Assembly (NCBI RefSeq): GCF_004912145.1
Contig: NZ_STGT01000001.1
Location: 372,001 to 436,000 of the forward strand
Reading direction: 5' to 3'
From: Peteryoungia rhizophila
GTDB taxonomy: Bacteria; Pseudomonadota; Alphaproteobacteria; Rhizobiales; Rhizobiaceae
DNA length: 64,000 bases
The notes below the pieces were generated by a model. The model was given only the letters and a program-made list of their open reading frames with translations, was not told the DNA's origin and ran no database searches. Positions within the stretch are counted from its first letter, which is position 1. The number at the start of each line of letters is the position of its first letter. A program made the translations under genes and the position numbers. Below are positions 49,210 to 58,296 of the stretch, in pieces.

Positions 49210-50522
49210 GACTAGATGCCTATAATTTTTCGACGAGCACGGTGAGCTCCGAAGCTGAAACGGCTTTCGAGGCGGCGGTTCATGGCCTCGCCGCCCATAG
49301 CCCAAACACGGGGGTCGCACTCCAGTCGACCCTGTCGGCAGATCCCGACCACGTCGCCGCGCTGGCGCTCAAGGGTTTTGCGAACCTCATTCTCGCGCGG
49401 TCTGAGCTGGCAGCACCGGCAGCGGAAGCACTTGCTTCAGCGCGAAAGGCCATGGCCTATCGCGACGGTGGAACCCGGGATGAACAGGTGATGGTGCATG
49501 CGCTGGCGGCCGCCGTGGACGGCTCGTTTGCAACGGCTGCCCAGCGACTGGACGAAGGCTTTGCCGAAAGGCCCGCGACCTTCCTCCCCTTCAAGATATC
49601 GCACGCCCTGCGCTTCATGCTGGGCGATGCAAGCGGAATGTTGTCGGCGAGCAACCGGGTGATGGAAGTCTGGAGCGAAGACCTGCCGGCTGCTGGCTTC
49701 CTGCTCGGCTGTCATGCGTTCGCGCTGGAGGAGCATGGCTTCTATGAGGCCGCCGAAACGGCCGGGCAGCGCGCCGTTCGACTGCAGCCGGATGACGCCT
49801 GGGGTCTGCATGCCGTGTCGCATGTGCACGAGATGCGGGGCGACACCGCGGCGGGCATAAGCTGGCTCGAAGAGGGCCGCAGTTCCTGGTCACGCTGCAA
49901 CAACTTTGCCTTCCACATGGCCTGGCACCTGGCGCTCCTGCATCTGGAACGCGGCGACCACGAACAGGTGCTGAAGATCTATGACGAAGAAGTGCGCCCG
50001 CAACAGACTGACGACTTCCGTGACGTCGCGAATGCGGTCTCACTTCTATGGCGGCTCAATCAGACCCGTGTGGACGTAGGAGCCCGATGGGCCGACCTGG
50101 CGGAGATCGCGCTGAAGCGGCGTCACGATACGACACTGGTGTTTGCCTCGCTGCATACACTGGCCGCTCTGGCCGCCCTTGGCGAATACACCGGCGTGCG
50201 CGACATCATCAGCGGGCTGGAGCGCAAGGCTGCCGGCCACGGCGATCAGGCCCAGGTTGCCGCCCAGGTCGGATTGCCTCTTGCACGCATCATCGCCGGA
50301 ATGAGCACGGCGGCTGATCGCCAGATGCTGGATCAGCTCGTTGTCGACATGCCGATGATCGGTGGCAGCAATGCGCAGCGTGATTTTTTCCTCCTCGCAG
50401 TGGCCAAGGCTGCGGGCACGAATGGTGACAGCGCGGGGTTCTCTCGAATACGCGCCGTGCGCGGCCGGTTGCGTGCCGAAGATCGGCTGCTCGGCTCGAT
50501 CGAAATGCACAGGGCACTCTAG
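49206..50522 (+). CDS. TPR-repeat protein, TTC38-like
   Basis: 438 aa, all helical with repeating TPR-like pairs. Recognisable segments include LSADPDHVAALALKGFANLI, DEQVMVHALAAAVDGSFATA, HALRFMLGDASGM, AVRLQPDDAWGLHAVSHVHE and FAFHMAWHLALLHLERGDHE. This pattern matches tetratricopeptide repeat protein 38 relatives rather than classical TPR scaffolds. There is no signal peptide or membrane helix. It overlaps the anti-sigma gene by ATGA. It may sense or assemble a complex for the sigma/anti-sigma pair, or be its main target. Confidence 0.8.
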   Translation: MRLDAYNFSTSTVSSEAETAFEAAVHGLAAHSPNTGVALQSTLSADPDHVAALALKGFANLILARSELAAPAAEALASARKAMAYRDGGTRDEQVMVHALAAAVDGSFATAAQRLDEGFAERPATFLPFKISHALRFMLGDASGMLSASNRVMEVWSEDLPAAGFLLGCHAFALEEHGFYEAAETAGQRAVRLQPDDAWGLHAVSHVHEMRGDTAAGISWLEEGRSSWSRCNNFAFHMAWHLALLHLERGDHEQVLKIYDEEVRPQQTDDFRDVANAVSLLWRLNQTRVDVGARWADLAEIALKRRHDTTLVFASLHTLAALAALGEYTGVRDIISGLERKAAGHGDQAQVAAQVGLPLARIIAGMSTAADRQMLDQLVVDMPMIGGSNAQRDFFLLAVAKAAGTNGDSAGFSRIRAVRGRLRAEDRLLGSIEMHRAL

Positions 50523-50567
50523 TCCTACAAATCTGCACCCTATCGACGTTCACAAGGGGGAACGACC

Positions 50568-51059
50568 ATGACCATGATCGAGACACAGAATTCGCCCATC
50601 CTTCCTCGGCTCTCGGGGAGACTGCTGACCACCATCGTCATCGCTGGACTGGCAGCAGACATTACCTGGGAATTCTGGGCACGAGGGATCACACCATTCC
50701 TCGTCGGCGGCCCGCTCGAACCGGCCGGACTCGTCCAGAGCGTGTTCGGTTTTCAGAACCTGTTCCTGGCTGAAGTGATCCACGCCATCGTCGGGATCAT
50801 CTTTTACCCGATCGGCTATCTGTTCATCGCGCGGCCGCTGCAGCGGATGATTTTCCCTCGACTGCCCCTGTTCCTGACCGGGCTCGGTTTCGGGGTCGGC
50901 CTGTGGATCTTCGCGCTCTACGTGATGGCCCACCTGATCGCCGGCTTCCCACCTTTCCTTGGCTTCATTCCTTTGACCTGGGCATCCCTTGCCGGCCATC
51001 TGCTGTTCGGGCTTGTTGTCGCCTATGTGGTCTGGTTTCGCGAGCGTTCATCCGCGTGA
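50568..51059 (+). CDS. Small four-helix membrane protein, unknown
   Basis: 163 aa. After a short N-terminal segment (MTMIETQNSPILPRLSGRLL) there are four hydrophobic helices, including ADITWEFWARGITPFLVGGP, AIVGIIFYPIGYLFIARPLQ and GVGLWIFALYVMAHLIAGFP. AAGGGGG precedes the ATG. It lies 45 bases after the TPR gene, so it is the last gene of the sigma-factor unit. I do not recognise the family. Confidence 0.75.
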   Translation: MTMIETQNSPILPRLSGRLLTTIVIAGLAADITWEFWARGITPFLVGGPLEPAGLVQSVFGFQNLFLAEVIHAIVGIIFYPIGYLFIARPLQRMIFPRLPLFLTGLGFGVGLWIFALYVMAHLIAGFPPFLGFIPLTWASLAGHLLFGLVVAYVVWFRERSSA

Positions 51060-51121
51060 AGCCTCTCCGACATGAAGCAGGACGTTCCGCACACCACTCA
51101 AATGGCGTGTGGAACTTCGCC

Positions 51122-51922
51122 TCAGAAACCGAGGTCCTTGAGAGCGGCGTCCAGATGCTCAGGGCTGACCTGATGGCCGCCGTCATGAATACACAGCGCG
51201 ACTTCACCGCGATTGCAGTCGGGCGTGACCTCGCAGGGAATGCCGCCGATGACTTTCTGGACGGTCGTATCAGGCTTGCAGCTCTTCTGCTGGCGGATGA
51301 TGGCAATACTCTTGAATGTATCCCCCTGATGGAAGTCCGATCCGATGGCGCGGCCGCTCAGGGGGAAAGTCTTGTCGGCAGAGCCGTGAATCTGCACCAC
51401 CGGCGGCATGTCCGAGACACAATTCTTCGGCTCCGGCAGCGGATTCCAGAAGACACCGGAGAAGGTCACCGCGCCCGCGGTGCGTTTTCCCTGCTGGCAA
51501 AGCGTGTACCAGGCCATCGACGCGCCTTGGGAGAAACCGCCAACAAGCGTGTTTTTCGCGTTGAAACCGAAACGCGTCACGAGGTCATCAAGCACGTGAC
51601 CGACGAAGCGTTTCTCGTCGCGGTATCGTCCAGGCGCGTTGGGGTGCGACCAGGTTCCGTTGAGGCCATCGACGGCTGCAAAAGCGAGCCCGTGCGCATG
51701 CGCGACCTCGACGAGCGCCCGATGCTTCATCTGCAATTCGGCCGAACTCTTGGATCCATGAAAGAACACCAGCACGCCTTTGGGCGTGCCGGACACGGGC
51801 ATTTCGATCCGGTAGGAGCCGTCTTCGACGACGCAAGGGACGCTCGCGCCGCAGTCATCGGCATGAGCCGCGGAAGGTGCCAGAAGAGCAGCCGCGAAGA
51901 GCAGAACCTTACGAAATGTCAC
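51122..51922 (-). CDS. Secreted alpha/beta-hydrolase (PHB depolymerase/LpqC-like)
   Basis: 266 aa. A signal peptide (MTFRKVLLFAAALLAPSAAH, then ADD) precedes a hydrolase fold: GVLVFFHGSKSSAELQMKHR, nucleophile serine in VGGFSQGASMAWY, and the aspartate/histidine segments VQIHGSADKTFPLSGR and HDGGHQVSPEHL. Cysteine pairs fit periplasmic oxidation. A feruloyl- or polyester-type esterase activity is plausible. It ends 63 bases from the convergent membrane-protein gene. Confidence 0.85.
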   Translation of the reverse strand: MTFRKVLLFAAALLAPSAAHADDCGASVPCVVEDGSYRIEMPVSGTPKGVLVFFHGSKSSAELQMKHRALVEVAHAHGLAFAAVDGLNGTWSHPNAPGRYRDEKRFVGHVLDDLVTRFGFNAKNTLVGGFSQGASMAWYTLCQQGKRTAGAVTFSGVFWNPLPEPKNCVSDMPPVVQIHGSADKTFPLSGRAIGSDFHQGDTFKSIAIIRQQKSCKPDTTVQKVIGGIPCEVTPDCNRGEVALCIHDGGHQVSPEHLDAALKDLGF

Positions 51923-52022
51923 CGTGTCGCCTCCTGCCCCAGACCTTCATTTCCACGTACAGTCTTTGATGAGGTGCGGCAATTTGCCGGTACTTCACGA
52001 TATTGAGAGAGGCTTTTGCCCA

Positions 52023-53657
52023 ATGCCAGATGTCATCCAGGAAACACCAGCACGGGTTGTCGAAGCGGTTGCCGCCACACTGCATGCCTACGGCGTTCGC
52101 CACGCCTTCGGCATGCCGGGTGGCGAGGTCGTGACCTTGATCGACGGGCTGGAGAAGGCCGGCATCGCCTTTCACCTGGCTCGCCATGAGACGGCTGCCG
52201 CCTCCATAGCGGCGGGCGCCAGCATCACCACCGGGACACCCGGCTTGCTCGTCACCACTGTCGGACCAGGCCTCGCCAACGCGGTGAACGGCATTGCGGA
52301 TGCCGCCCAGGAGCATGTGCCGCTCGTCGTCATCTCAGGCATCGTCGATCGTGCAACAAGGGCGCGCTACACCCATCAGGTCATCGACCACGCACAGCTT
52401 TTGCGGCCTCTGGTCAAGGCGAGCTTTGAAATTGAGCCAGAGAGCGCCGGGCCGACCGTTGCCCGCGCGCTCGCTCTTGCCCTTACGGAGCCGATGGGAC
52501 CGGTACATCTCGATCTCTCTCCCGCCGTCGCGGCGATGACCGATCCCAGTCCGAGGGTGCTCGGCCCGCCCACCATCCTTGCGCCTGCCGTCGGAGCCGC
52601 AGACCCGGCGGTTCAGACCCTGGCGCGGCATCTGTCAAAGGCCGAACGTCCCTTGATCCTTGCCGGCTTCGAGGCCGCGAGGGCGGATGCCGGGCCTCAC
52701 ATTCTGCGTCTGGCCGAAGCGATCGGCGCTCCCGTGTTGACGACGTACAAGGGCAAGGGACTGATCCCGGAGACCCATCCGCTCTCTCTTGGCGGTGCAG
52801 GCCTGTCACCGCTGGCCGATGCCATCATGCTCGGCCTGATGCGCCGCTCCGATCTGATCCTGATGATCGGCTATGACCCGATCGAGATGCGCCTCGGTTG
52901 GCTGGATCCCGTGATGGATCCCGAAAGGATCGTGGAAATTACCGCTGCGGCGCCCGATCACGCCATGCATCATGCCGCCACCCGGCTCGTCGCCAATACG
53001 GCTGCGGCAACAGCTGCCCTGGCGGCTGCCGTTGAGCCCAAAAAATCCTGGCCAGATGGCGAGCACACCAGCGCCCGGCAAGAGGTGGCGGAGATTTTTG
53101 CAACCCGCTCGGACTGGGGTCCCCATGTCATTATCGACCTGCTCAACGAGGCCGCCGGCCCGGACGGCCTTGTGACTGTCGACAGCGGCGCGCACCGGAT
53201 CCTGCTGTCGCAGAAATGGATTGCGGCGCGGCCGCTGTCCCTCCTGCAGTCCGCGGGCTTCTGCACCATGGCGGCGGCGCTGCCTCTGGCGATCGGCGCG
53301 AAGGTCGCCGATCCCACACGCCGCGTCTTTGCCGTGATGGGTGATGGCGGGCTGGAGATGGGGATCGGCGAACTCGCCACGCTGCGTGATCTCGGCCATC
53401 CCGTCACCGTGGTCGTCTTCCAGGACCGGAGCCTCGCGCTCATCGCATTGAAGCAGGCCTCAGCCGGCCTGGCGACGGCCGGTGTCGCGCTCGGCGAAAC
53501 CGACTTTGCCACCATTGCAACCGGATTTGGTGGCCATGGCGTTCGCGTCGAAACAGCCGACGATCTCCGTCGCGAGCTTGCGGCCGCCGAAGGCCGGGCA
53601 ATATTTACTCTCATCTCATGCAGTTTTGATGCCGATGCTTACAAAAACGCTTTCTGA
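52023..53657 (+). CDS. Thiamine-diphosphate enzyme, acetolactate-synthase-like
   Basis: 544 aa from the ATG at 52023. The catalytic glutamate near residue 56 (RHETAAASIAAGAS) and the thiamine-diphosphate/metal segment GDGGLEMGIGELATLRDLGH near 440 define the family. The usual second asparagine of GDG-N26-NN is replaced, so substrate may differ. Middle-domain sequence resembles acetolactate synthase and oxalyl-CoA-decarboxylase relatives. A class III CoA-transferase is encoded two genes later, reminiscent of oxalate or other acyl-CoA decarboxylation pairs. The actual substrate is unknown. Confidence 0.85.
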   Translation: MPDVIQETPARVVEAVAATLHAYGVRHAFGMPGGEVVTLIDGLEKAGIAFHLARHETAAASIAAGASITTGTPGLLVTTVGPGLANAVNGIADAAQEHVPLVVISGIVDRATRARYTHQVIDHAQLLRPLVKASFEIEPESAGPTVARALALALTEPMGPVHLDLSPAVAAMTDPSPRVLGPPTILAPAVGAADPAVQTLARHLSKAERPLILAGFEAARADAGPHILRLAEAIGAPVLTTYKGKGLIPETHPLSLGGAGLSPLADAIMLGLMRRSDLILMIGYDPIEMRLGWLDPVMDPERIVEITAAAPDHAMHHAATRLVANTAAATAALAAAVEPKKSWPDGEHTSARQEVAEIFATRSDWGPHVIIDLLNEAAGPDGLVTVDSGAHRILLSQKWIAARPLSLLQSAGFCTMAAALPLAIGAKVADPTRRVFAVMGDGGLEMGIGELATLRDLGHPVTVVVFQDRSLALIALKQASAGLATAGVALGETDFATIATGFGGHGVRVETADDLRRELAAAEGRAIFTLISCSFDADAYKNAF

Positions 53658-54795
53658 ACCTGCCGCCACGCCGGACCTGCAGCAGCGCGTCAAGCGTCCG
53701 CGCGACCCGCGGCTCGACGTGTTTCGTGGCATCGGGATGCTGATCATCCTCCTCGCGCATGTGCCGAACGACCATTGGGCGCTCTGGATCCCGGCGCGCT
53801 TTGGGTTTTCGGACGCCACCGAGATGTTCGTCTTCCTGTCAGGCATGGCATCGGCGATTGCCTTTGGTCGCCTGTTTGACCGGGAGGGGGTCGTCATGCT
53901 CTCGGCGCGGGTCGTCCAGCGCATCTGGCAGATCTACTGGTCGCACATCTGCGTTTTCATCATCATTGCAACGCTGATGGCGGTTGCCGGCAACAAGCCT
54001 GATGGAACCTCCTATATCCAGAGCCTCAATCTCGTCCGGCTGTTTACCGAGCCCGCCCCGCTTCTCGTCGGGCTGATGACCCTCACCTATGTGCCGAACT
54101 ATTTCGACATCCTGCCAATGTACATGGTGATCCTGGCTCTCATGCCGTTCATGCTGCTGGCCGAGCGGTTGAACCGGTATCTGCCGATCCTGCTGATGAC
54201 CGTCCTCTGGCTATCCGCCCAGTTTTCCCTGGTGCATTTTCCAGCCGAGCCATGGTCTGACCGCTCATGGTTCTTCGATCCCTTCGGCTGGCAGTTCCTC
54301 TTTTTCCTGGGCTTCTTCCTGATGCGCGGCACGATAGCATCGCCGCCCGACAATCGTTGGGTGATGGGGCTGGCGATCGCGATTGTCGTCGCAACCGTTC
54401 CTTTCGCCTGGTACATGGTCCTCGACGCATCCCCCTTCTTCCGGGATGCCGCTCAGTCCATCCGGCCTTTGACCAACAAGACCACATTCGGCCTGTTGCG
54501 GCTCATCCACTTCGTGGCACTCGCCTATATCGCCTTCCATGCCGTCGGCGTTGGAGGACAACGCTTGATCCATCCGCGCATCTATCCCGCCACACGTGTG
54601 TTGATGAAGGTCGGGCAGCAGTCCCTCGCCGTCTTCACTACGGGCATGGTCGTCGCGCAGATCATCGGCATCTGGCTCGATCATGTCGGGCGCACGCCCT
54701 TCTGGACGGCGCTTGCCAATCTCACTGGCTTTGCTGTCCTCATCGCCACCGCCTATCTGGTCGCCTGGTTCAAGGCCGCCCCCTGGAAGGCATGA
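53635..54795 (+). CDS. OpgC-family membrane protein (acyltransferase-like)
   Basis: 386 aa with about ten helices. RDPRLDVFRGIGMLIILLAH, VPNDHWALWIPARFGFSDAT, then EMFVFLSGMASAIAFGRLF are the OpgC signature. OpgC proteins put succinyl groups on periplasmic glucans. The start at 53635 (or 53629) lies within the end of the ThDP-enzyme gene, an overlap of more than 20 bases. The tight link to CoA-dependent metabolism (ThDP enzyme, CoA-transferase) is unusual for OpgC and suggests that it acylates something other than cyclic glucan, or that its donor comes from these enzymes. Confidence 0.82.
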   Translation: MLTKTLSEPAATPDLQQRVKRPRDPRLDVFRGIGMLIILLAHVPNDHWALWIPARFGFSDATEMFVFLSGMASAIAFGRLFDREGVVMLSARVVQRIWQIYWSHICVFIIIATLMAVAGNKPDGTSYIQSLNLVRLFTEPAPLLVGLMTLTYVPNYFDILPMYMVILALMPFMLLAERLNRYLPILLMTVLWLSAQFSLVHFPAEPWSDRSWFFDPFGWQFLFFLGFFLMRGTIASPPDNRWVMGLAIAIVVATVPFAWYMVLDASPFFRDAAQSIRPLTNKTTFGLLRLIHFVALAYIAFHAVGVGGQRLIHPRIYPATRVLMKVGQQSLAVFTTGMVVAQIIGIWLDHVGRTPFWTALANLTGFAVLIATAYLVAWFKAAPWKA

Positions 54796-54801
54796 GACGA
54801 C

Positions 54802-56037
54802 ATGACATTCGAACAGAGTGAAGCAATGACCCAGGACGAAAGGCAGATGACACCCGGCAGCCTGGAGGGATTGCGCATCCTGGACCTGTCACGGATTCTG
54901 GCCGGCCCGACGGCAACCCAGCTGATGGCCGATCTTGGCGCAGAGGTGATCAAGGTGGAAAAGCCCGAGAGCGGCGATGATACGCGCAGCTGGGGGCCTC
55001 CGTTTATGCCGGATGCCGATGGCAATGACAGCGATCTGAGTGCCTATTTTCTCTGCGCGAACCGGAACAAGAAATCCATCGCCATCGATATCGCGAGCGA
55101 GGATGGCGTCGCCTTGCTGCGTCGTCTCGTGGCCATTTCAGACGTCGTGGTCGAAAACTACAAACCCGGCGATCTCGCCCGCCGCGGGATCGGCTATGAG
55201 GACATCAGACGCATTAAGCCGGATATCATCTGGTGCTCGATATCAGGTTTTGGCCAGACGGGTCCCTATTCCGACCGCACTGGCTATGATTTCCTGATCC
55301 AGGCCATGGGCGGGATCATGAGCATCACCGGGGAACCGGAGGCAGCCGGCGGAAAGCCGGTCAAGGTGGGCGTCGGGATCGCGGATGTCATGTGCGGCAT
55401 GTATGCGACGGTCGGCATCCTCGCCGCCCTTCGGCATCGGGATCGTACCGGCGAGGGTCAACACATCGACCTCTCCCTCTATGACAGCCAGGTTGCCTGG
55501 CTCATCAATGCCGCCACCAATCATCTGGTTTCAGGCCGGGTGCCCAAGCCGCTCGGCAATGCACATCCCAATATCGCCCCTTACCAGACCTTTGCGGCAT
55601 CCGACGAATATCTGGCCGTTGCAGTGGGCAATGACCAGCAATTCGCACGCTTTGCCGAGGCGATTGGCGTTGCAGAACTCGCAATGGACGACCGGTTCCG
55701 GAGAAACAGGGACAGGCTTGCCAATCTTGAAGACCTGCAGGCCCTGATCCAGGCGGAAATCGCCAAGGACACCGCTCTTTCCTGGGAGAAGCGTCTGCTC
55801 GCCGCCGGTGTGCCGGCGGGCCGCGTCGCCACGATCGATACCGTGTTGGCCGATCCCCATACGCTGGCACGCGGCATGGTGGTCGAAATGCCAGGCGATG
55901 AGACAGATGGGCCGGTTCGCTTGCTCGGAAATCCGCTCAAGATGTCCGTGACGCCGGTTCAGTATCGCAGCCGCCCGCCGCATCTCGACGCAGACCGCGC
56001 GGCGGTCCTCAGGCTTCTGGAACCGGGCATGGATTAA
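54802..56037 (+). CDS. CaiB/BaiF class III CoA-transferase
   Basis: 411 aa. The N-terminal GLRILDLSRILAGPTATQLM and ADLGAEVIKVEKPESGDDTR, and the catalytic aspartate in VGVGIADVMCGMYATVGILA, define class III CoA-transferases. The interlocked-dimer C-terminal half is present. It swaps CoA between acids without forming an acyl-phosphate. Its start is six bases after the OpgC-like stop, so the three genes are one operon. In context it would feed or use the CoA ester for the ThDP enzyme. The ATG could also be at 54826 (MTQDERQ). Confidence 0.88.
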   Translation: MTFEQSEAMTQDERQMTPGSLEGLRILDLSRILAGPTATQLMADLGAEVIKVEKPESGDDTRSWGPPFMPDADGNDSDLSAYFLCANRNKKSIAIDIASEDGVALLRRLVAISDVVVENYKPGDLARRGIGYEDIRRIKPDIIWCSISGFGQTGPYSDRTGYDFLIQAMGGIMSITGEPEAAGGKPVKVGVGIADVMCGMYATVGILAALRHRDRTGEGQHIDLSLYDSQVAWLINAATNHLVSGRVPKPLGNAHPNIAPYQTFAASDEYLAVAVGNDQQFARFAEAIGVAELAMDDRFRRNRDRLANLEDLQALIQAEIAKDTALSWEKRLLAAGVPAGRVATIDTVLADPHTLARGMVVEMPGDETDGPVRLLGNPLKMSVTPVQYRSRPPHLDADRAAVLRLLEPGMD

Positions 56038-56055
56038 GGCGGGGCGCGGCCTGCC

Positions 56056-56271
56056 TCAGCGTCTGGTCCACAAGCTTGCGATCCTCTCGGCCAGTGTCAG
56101 AACACCGAAAGCGGCGACGACATAGGCCACCAAAGTGAGATCCTGGAAGATGGTGCCGCGCAGGAACTTCGGGCCTGAGGACCACAGGACCGCAAGAGAC
56201 CAGACGAGGCCCGCGACAAAGACCAGCCCTGAGAGATGGCGCAGGCGTGAAGGGCGGGCGTCCTCGCTCAT
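56056..56271 (-). CDS. Small two-helix membrane protein, last gene of redox operon
   Basis: 71 aa: MSEDARPSRLRHLSGLVFVA then a first helix (GLVFVAGLVWSLAVLWSSG), a short loop (PKFLRGTIFQDLTL) and a second helix (VAYVVAAFGVLTLAERIA). The ATG overlaps the upstream stop as ATGA. I recognise no family. With two other tiny membrane proteins in the operon it could be part of a membrane complex with the ferric-reductase-like/Rieske protein. Confidence 0.75.
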   Translation of the reverse strand: MSEDARPSRLRHLSGLVFVAGLVWSLAVLWSSGPKFLRGTIFQDLTLVAYVVAAFGVLTLAERIASLWTRR

Positions 56272-57041
56272 GAGCCCATCCCAGGTTTGGCCGGCGTATC
56301 GACCTTGAAGATCAGCAGATCGTCGCGTTGCTCGACCTCGCCCTCAAGCTCGATCAGCACGGCCGTCTGATCCAGCAGTTCGCGCGGCAAGGGGCCTCCG
56401 TCCGTCCCTGCCATCAGCAGGAAATTTTGGCCTTCGACCGGCGACGTCGTTACGAAAACGGGCGGCACACCGCCGGTGATGCAGAGATTGGCGCAGGCCT
56501 TGTGCGAAAGCCCGGTTCCCGGCCGCATGGCGCCAGCGTAGCATTTGCCATCGCAGATTTCGCCCGTAAGTCGCCAGCGACCGAGAGACACCGGGGCTTG
56601 GGGCTGACTGACGCCCGCCGGCGGTTCTGTGCCCATCAGACCGGGCCTGCCGCCCACTAGCAGCATGTCCAGCGCACCACGCTTGACGAAGATGCCCGAT
56701 ACCGCCGCCCATTGTCCGTTCAGGGGATCAGCTTGGTTTGCGACACCTGCCTTCCCCTGCCCCGACAGCATGATGGCGCGTGGGCCTCGGCCATCCTGTG
56801 CGGGCACGCGCAGGATCGGATAGGGCAGCGTTTCCAGGACACCGGCCAGCTGCCCGCCCCGCAATTCGTCGACATAACCACCGGAGCCGGGGTTCTGCGT
56901 GGAGAGCGAAAAGGCCAGTGACGCCGAGACAAAGCCCAGGAATAGGAACACGCCGAAGAGGATCGCACATTGCGCGATCACCGGCGGGACCTTCTTCGCA
57001 TAGCCGATGAAAAAACCAGGATCTGGCGGTTGCGGCATCAT
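56268..57041 (-). CDS. Membrane-anchored protein with Cys/His cluster
   Basis: 257 aa from the ATG at 57041, overlapping the Rieske gene stop by ATGA. One helix at about 22-44 (IAQCAILFGVFLFLGFVSAS) anchors a domain outside or at the membrane face. That domain has a striking cluster: C163, C167, H180, C183 and C187 (EICDGKCYAG, LSHKACANLC), a likely metal or cofactor site. The surrounding sequence (GRWRLTGEICDGKCYAG, then AMRPGTGLSHKACANLCITG) looks conserved, but I cannot assign a named family. Its place behind a haem/Rieske protein suggests an electron-transfer partner or assembly factor. Confidence 0.7.
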   Translation of the reverse strand: MMPQPPDPGFFIGYAKKVPPVIAQCAILFGVFLFLGFVSASLAFSLSTQNPGSGGYVDELRGGQLAGVLETLPYPILRVPAQDGRGPRAIMLSGQGKAGVANQADPLNGQWAAVSGIFVKRGALDMLLVGGRPGLMGTEPPAGVSQPQAPVSLGRWRLTGEICDGKCYAGAMRPGTGLSHKACANLCITGGVPPVFVTTSPVEGQNFLLMAGTDGGPLPRELLDQTAVLIELEGEVEQRDDLLIFKVDTPAKPGMGS

Positions 57042-58138
57042 GGCGAAGTCCTTGTCGTCGGCGTTGACGGATGGGAGGCGGACAGAGCCTCGGCGATCGT
57101 GACAGGCTCGATCCTTGTTCCGAGCGGCACGGCGACAGGATCGACCAGGACACGTGATCCGGAGACTTTCACGCGATATTTGCGCACTCGTTCCTTGAAG
57201 GGCGGCGGGGCGCATCCGTCCTCCAGGCGATACTGGTAGCCATGCCAGGGACAGGTCGCAAACCCCAGGACGACCTTCCCCTCCCCGATCGGCCCATTCT
57301 GGTGCGAACACAGATTGGAAAGCGCCGATAAACGGTTCTTGAAGCGGAACACGGCAACCCGCTCCCCTTGTGGCAGCACGCCGACGATGGCCCGTCCTTC
57401 CTGAATGGCGTCGAGAGCGCCGACATCCACCCAGCCCGTTTCCGCCTCGATCCGAGACGCTGCGTCGTCGATTGCCTTTTCCCGACGTCCGGCCAGCAGA
57501 TGGAGGATCGACAGAGCGGCAAGGCTTGCCGTCAAGGACAAGGCCGTCACCGGGTTCGTTCCATCAATCGCCGCACCCAGACCGACATGCAGCACGACGG
57601 CGGCATAGGCCGCATAGATGCTCATATGCATGGCCTTCCAGACCGGAGGCGACAGGAAGGACAGCCAGAAATCGTGGCTGGTTGCCGCCAGCACGATCAG
57701 GATCACGAGCGCGAAGATGCCGAACAATTCGAACGGAAAACCGGCAATGCTGCCGAAGCTGGTATTGCTGGTGAAAAGCGCGGTGAGCTTCGGTGTCGCG
57801 CTGAAGGCAAAATACCAGTCCAGGACGAACATCGCATGGGTAAACGCGACCGCTGCGGTGATGACACCGAAATGCCGTCGATTGTAGAGCAAGGGCAGAA
57901 AACGCGGATCGAGCCTGGCGAGCGGACCGATGGCCAGTACGACGGTCAGCAACAGGAACGCCAGAGAGCCAAAGGCGCGCATCCGCAGGATGGGTGTATC
58001 CACCGCGCGCACGGACGGCGACAGAAGCGGTGCGAGCTTGAGATAAAGGAGGATGTAGGCAACCACTCCGCACAGGAGAACTGCGTCATAGATGAGCTTG
58101 TTGCGGTTCCAGCCGACGGGTTTGTAGGCGGTGCTCAT
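57038..58138 (-). CDS. Ferric-reductase-like membrane domain fused to a Rieske domain
   Basis: 366 aa. Residues about 15-215 hold six to seven helices of the ferric reductase-like transmembrane (FRD) fold, with histidines H89, H101, H171 and H184 placed to bind b haems. Residues about 240-350 are a Rieske domain with full ligand set C277, H279, C296 and H299 (LCSHQNGPIGEGKVV, then CPWHGYQY). No flavin/NADPH domain of normal ferric reductases is present, so electrons must enter through the Rieske centre or another protein. The gene overlaps its neighbours on both sides by ATGA. Confidence 0.88.
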   Translation of the reverse strand: MSTAYKPVGWNRNKLIYDAVLLCGVVAYILLYLKLAPLLSPSVRAVDTPILRMRAFGSLAFLLLTVVLAIGPLARLDPRFLPLLYNRRHFGVITAAVAFTHAMFVLDWYFAFSATPKLTALFTSNTSFGSIAGFPFELFGIFALVILIVLAATSHDFWLSFLSPPVWKAMHMSIYAAYAAVVLHVGLGAAIDGTNPVTALSLTASLAALSILHLLAGRREKAIDDAASRIEAETGWVDVGALDAIQEGRAIVGVLPQGERVAVFRFKNRLSALSNLCSHQNGPIGEGKVVLGFATCPWHGYQYRLEDGCAPPPFKERVRKYRVKVSGSRVLVDPVAVPLGTRIEPVTIAEALSASHPSTPTTRTSP

Positions 58139-58293
58139 GGCTGCTCCTGCCGGTCGGCGGGCTCGAGCCTTATGGCGGGTGCATCACTCGAAAGCTTCGG
58201 TTTCGACACGAAGGCAATCGCCAGGCTGAGAGGCAGGGCGACCGCGAGAAAAGTCCATATCCACGCATGAGCCTTCCTGTGCGCGCGTTGCAT
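58135..58293 (-). CDS. 52-residue single-helix membrane protein
   Basis: MQRAHRKAHAWIWTFLAVAL then PLSLAIAFVSKPKLSSDAPA and a short charged tail. There is a strong ribosome site (AGAGGAGAG) seven bases before the ATG, and the stop overlaps the next ATG as ATGA. It is too short for most gene finders. One helix (about 11-29) and a tail with several acidic residues suggest a small subunit of the redox complex. Confidence 0.7.
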   Translation of the reverse strand: MQRAHRKAHAWIWTFLAVALPLSLAIAFVSKPKLSSDAPAIRLEPADRQEQP

Positions 58294-58296
58294 GGA

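Noticed and set aside
50903..52006. 367-codon plus-strand frame
   Set aside because: Antisense to the secreted hydrolase, which has a signal peptide and catalytic motifs.
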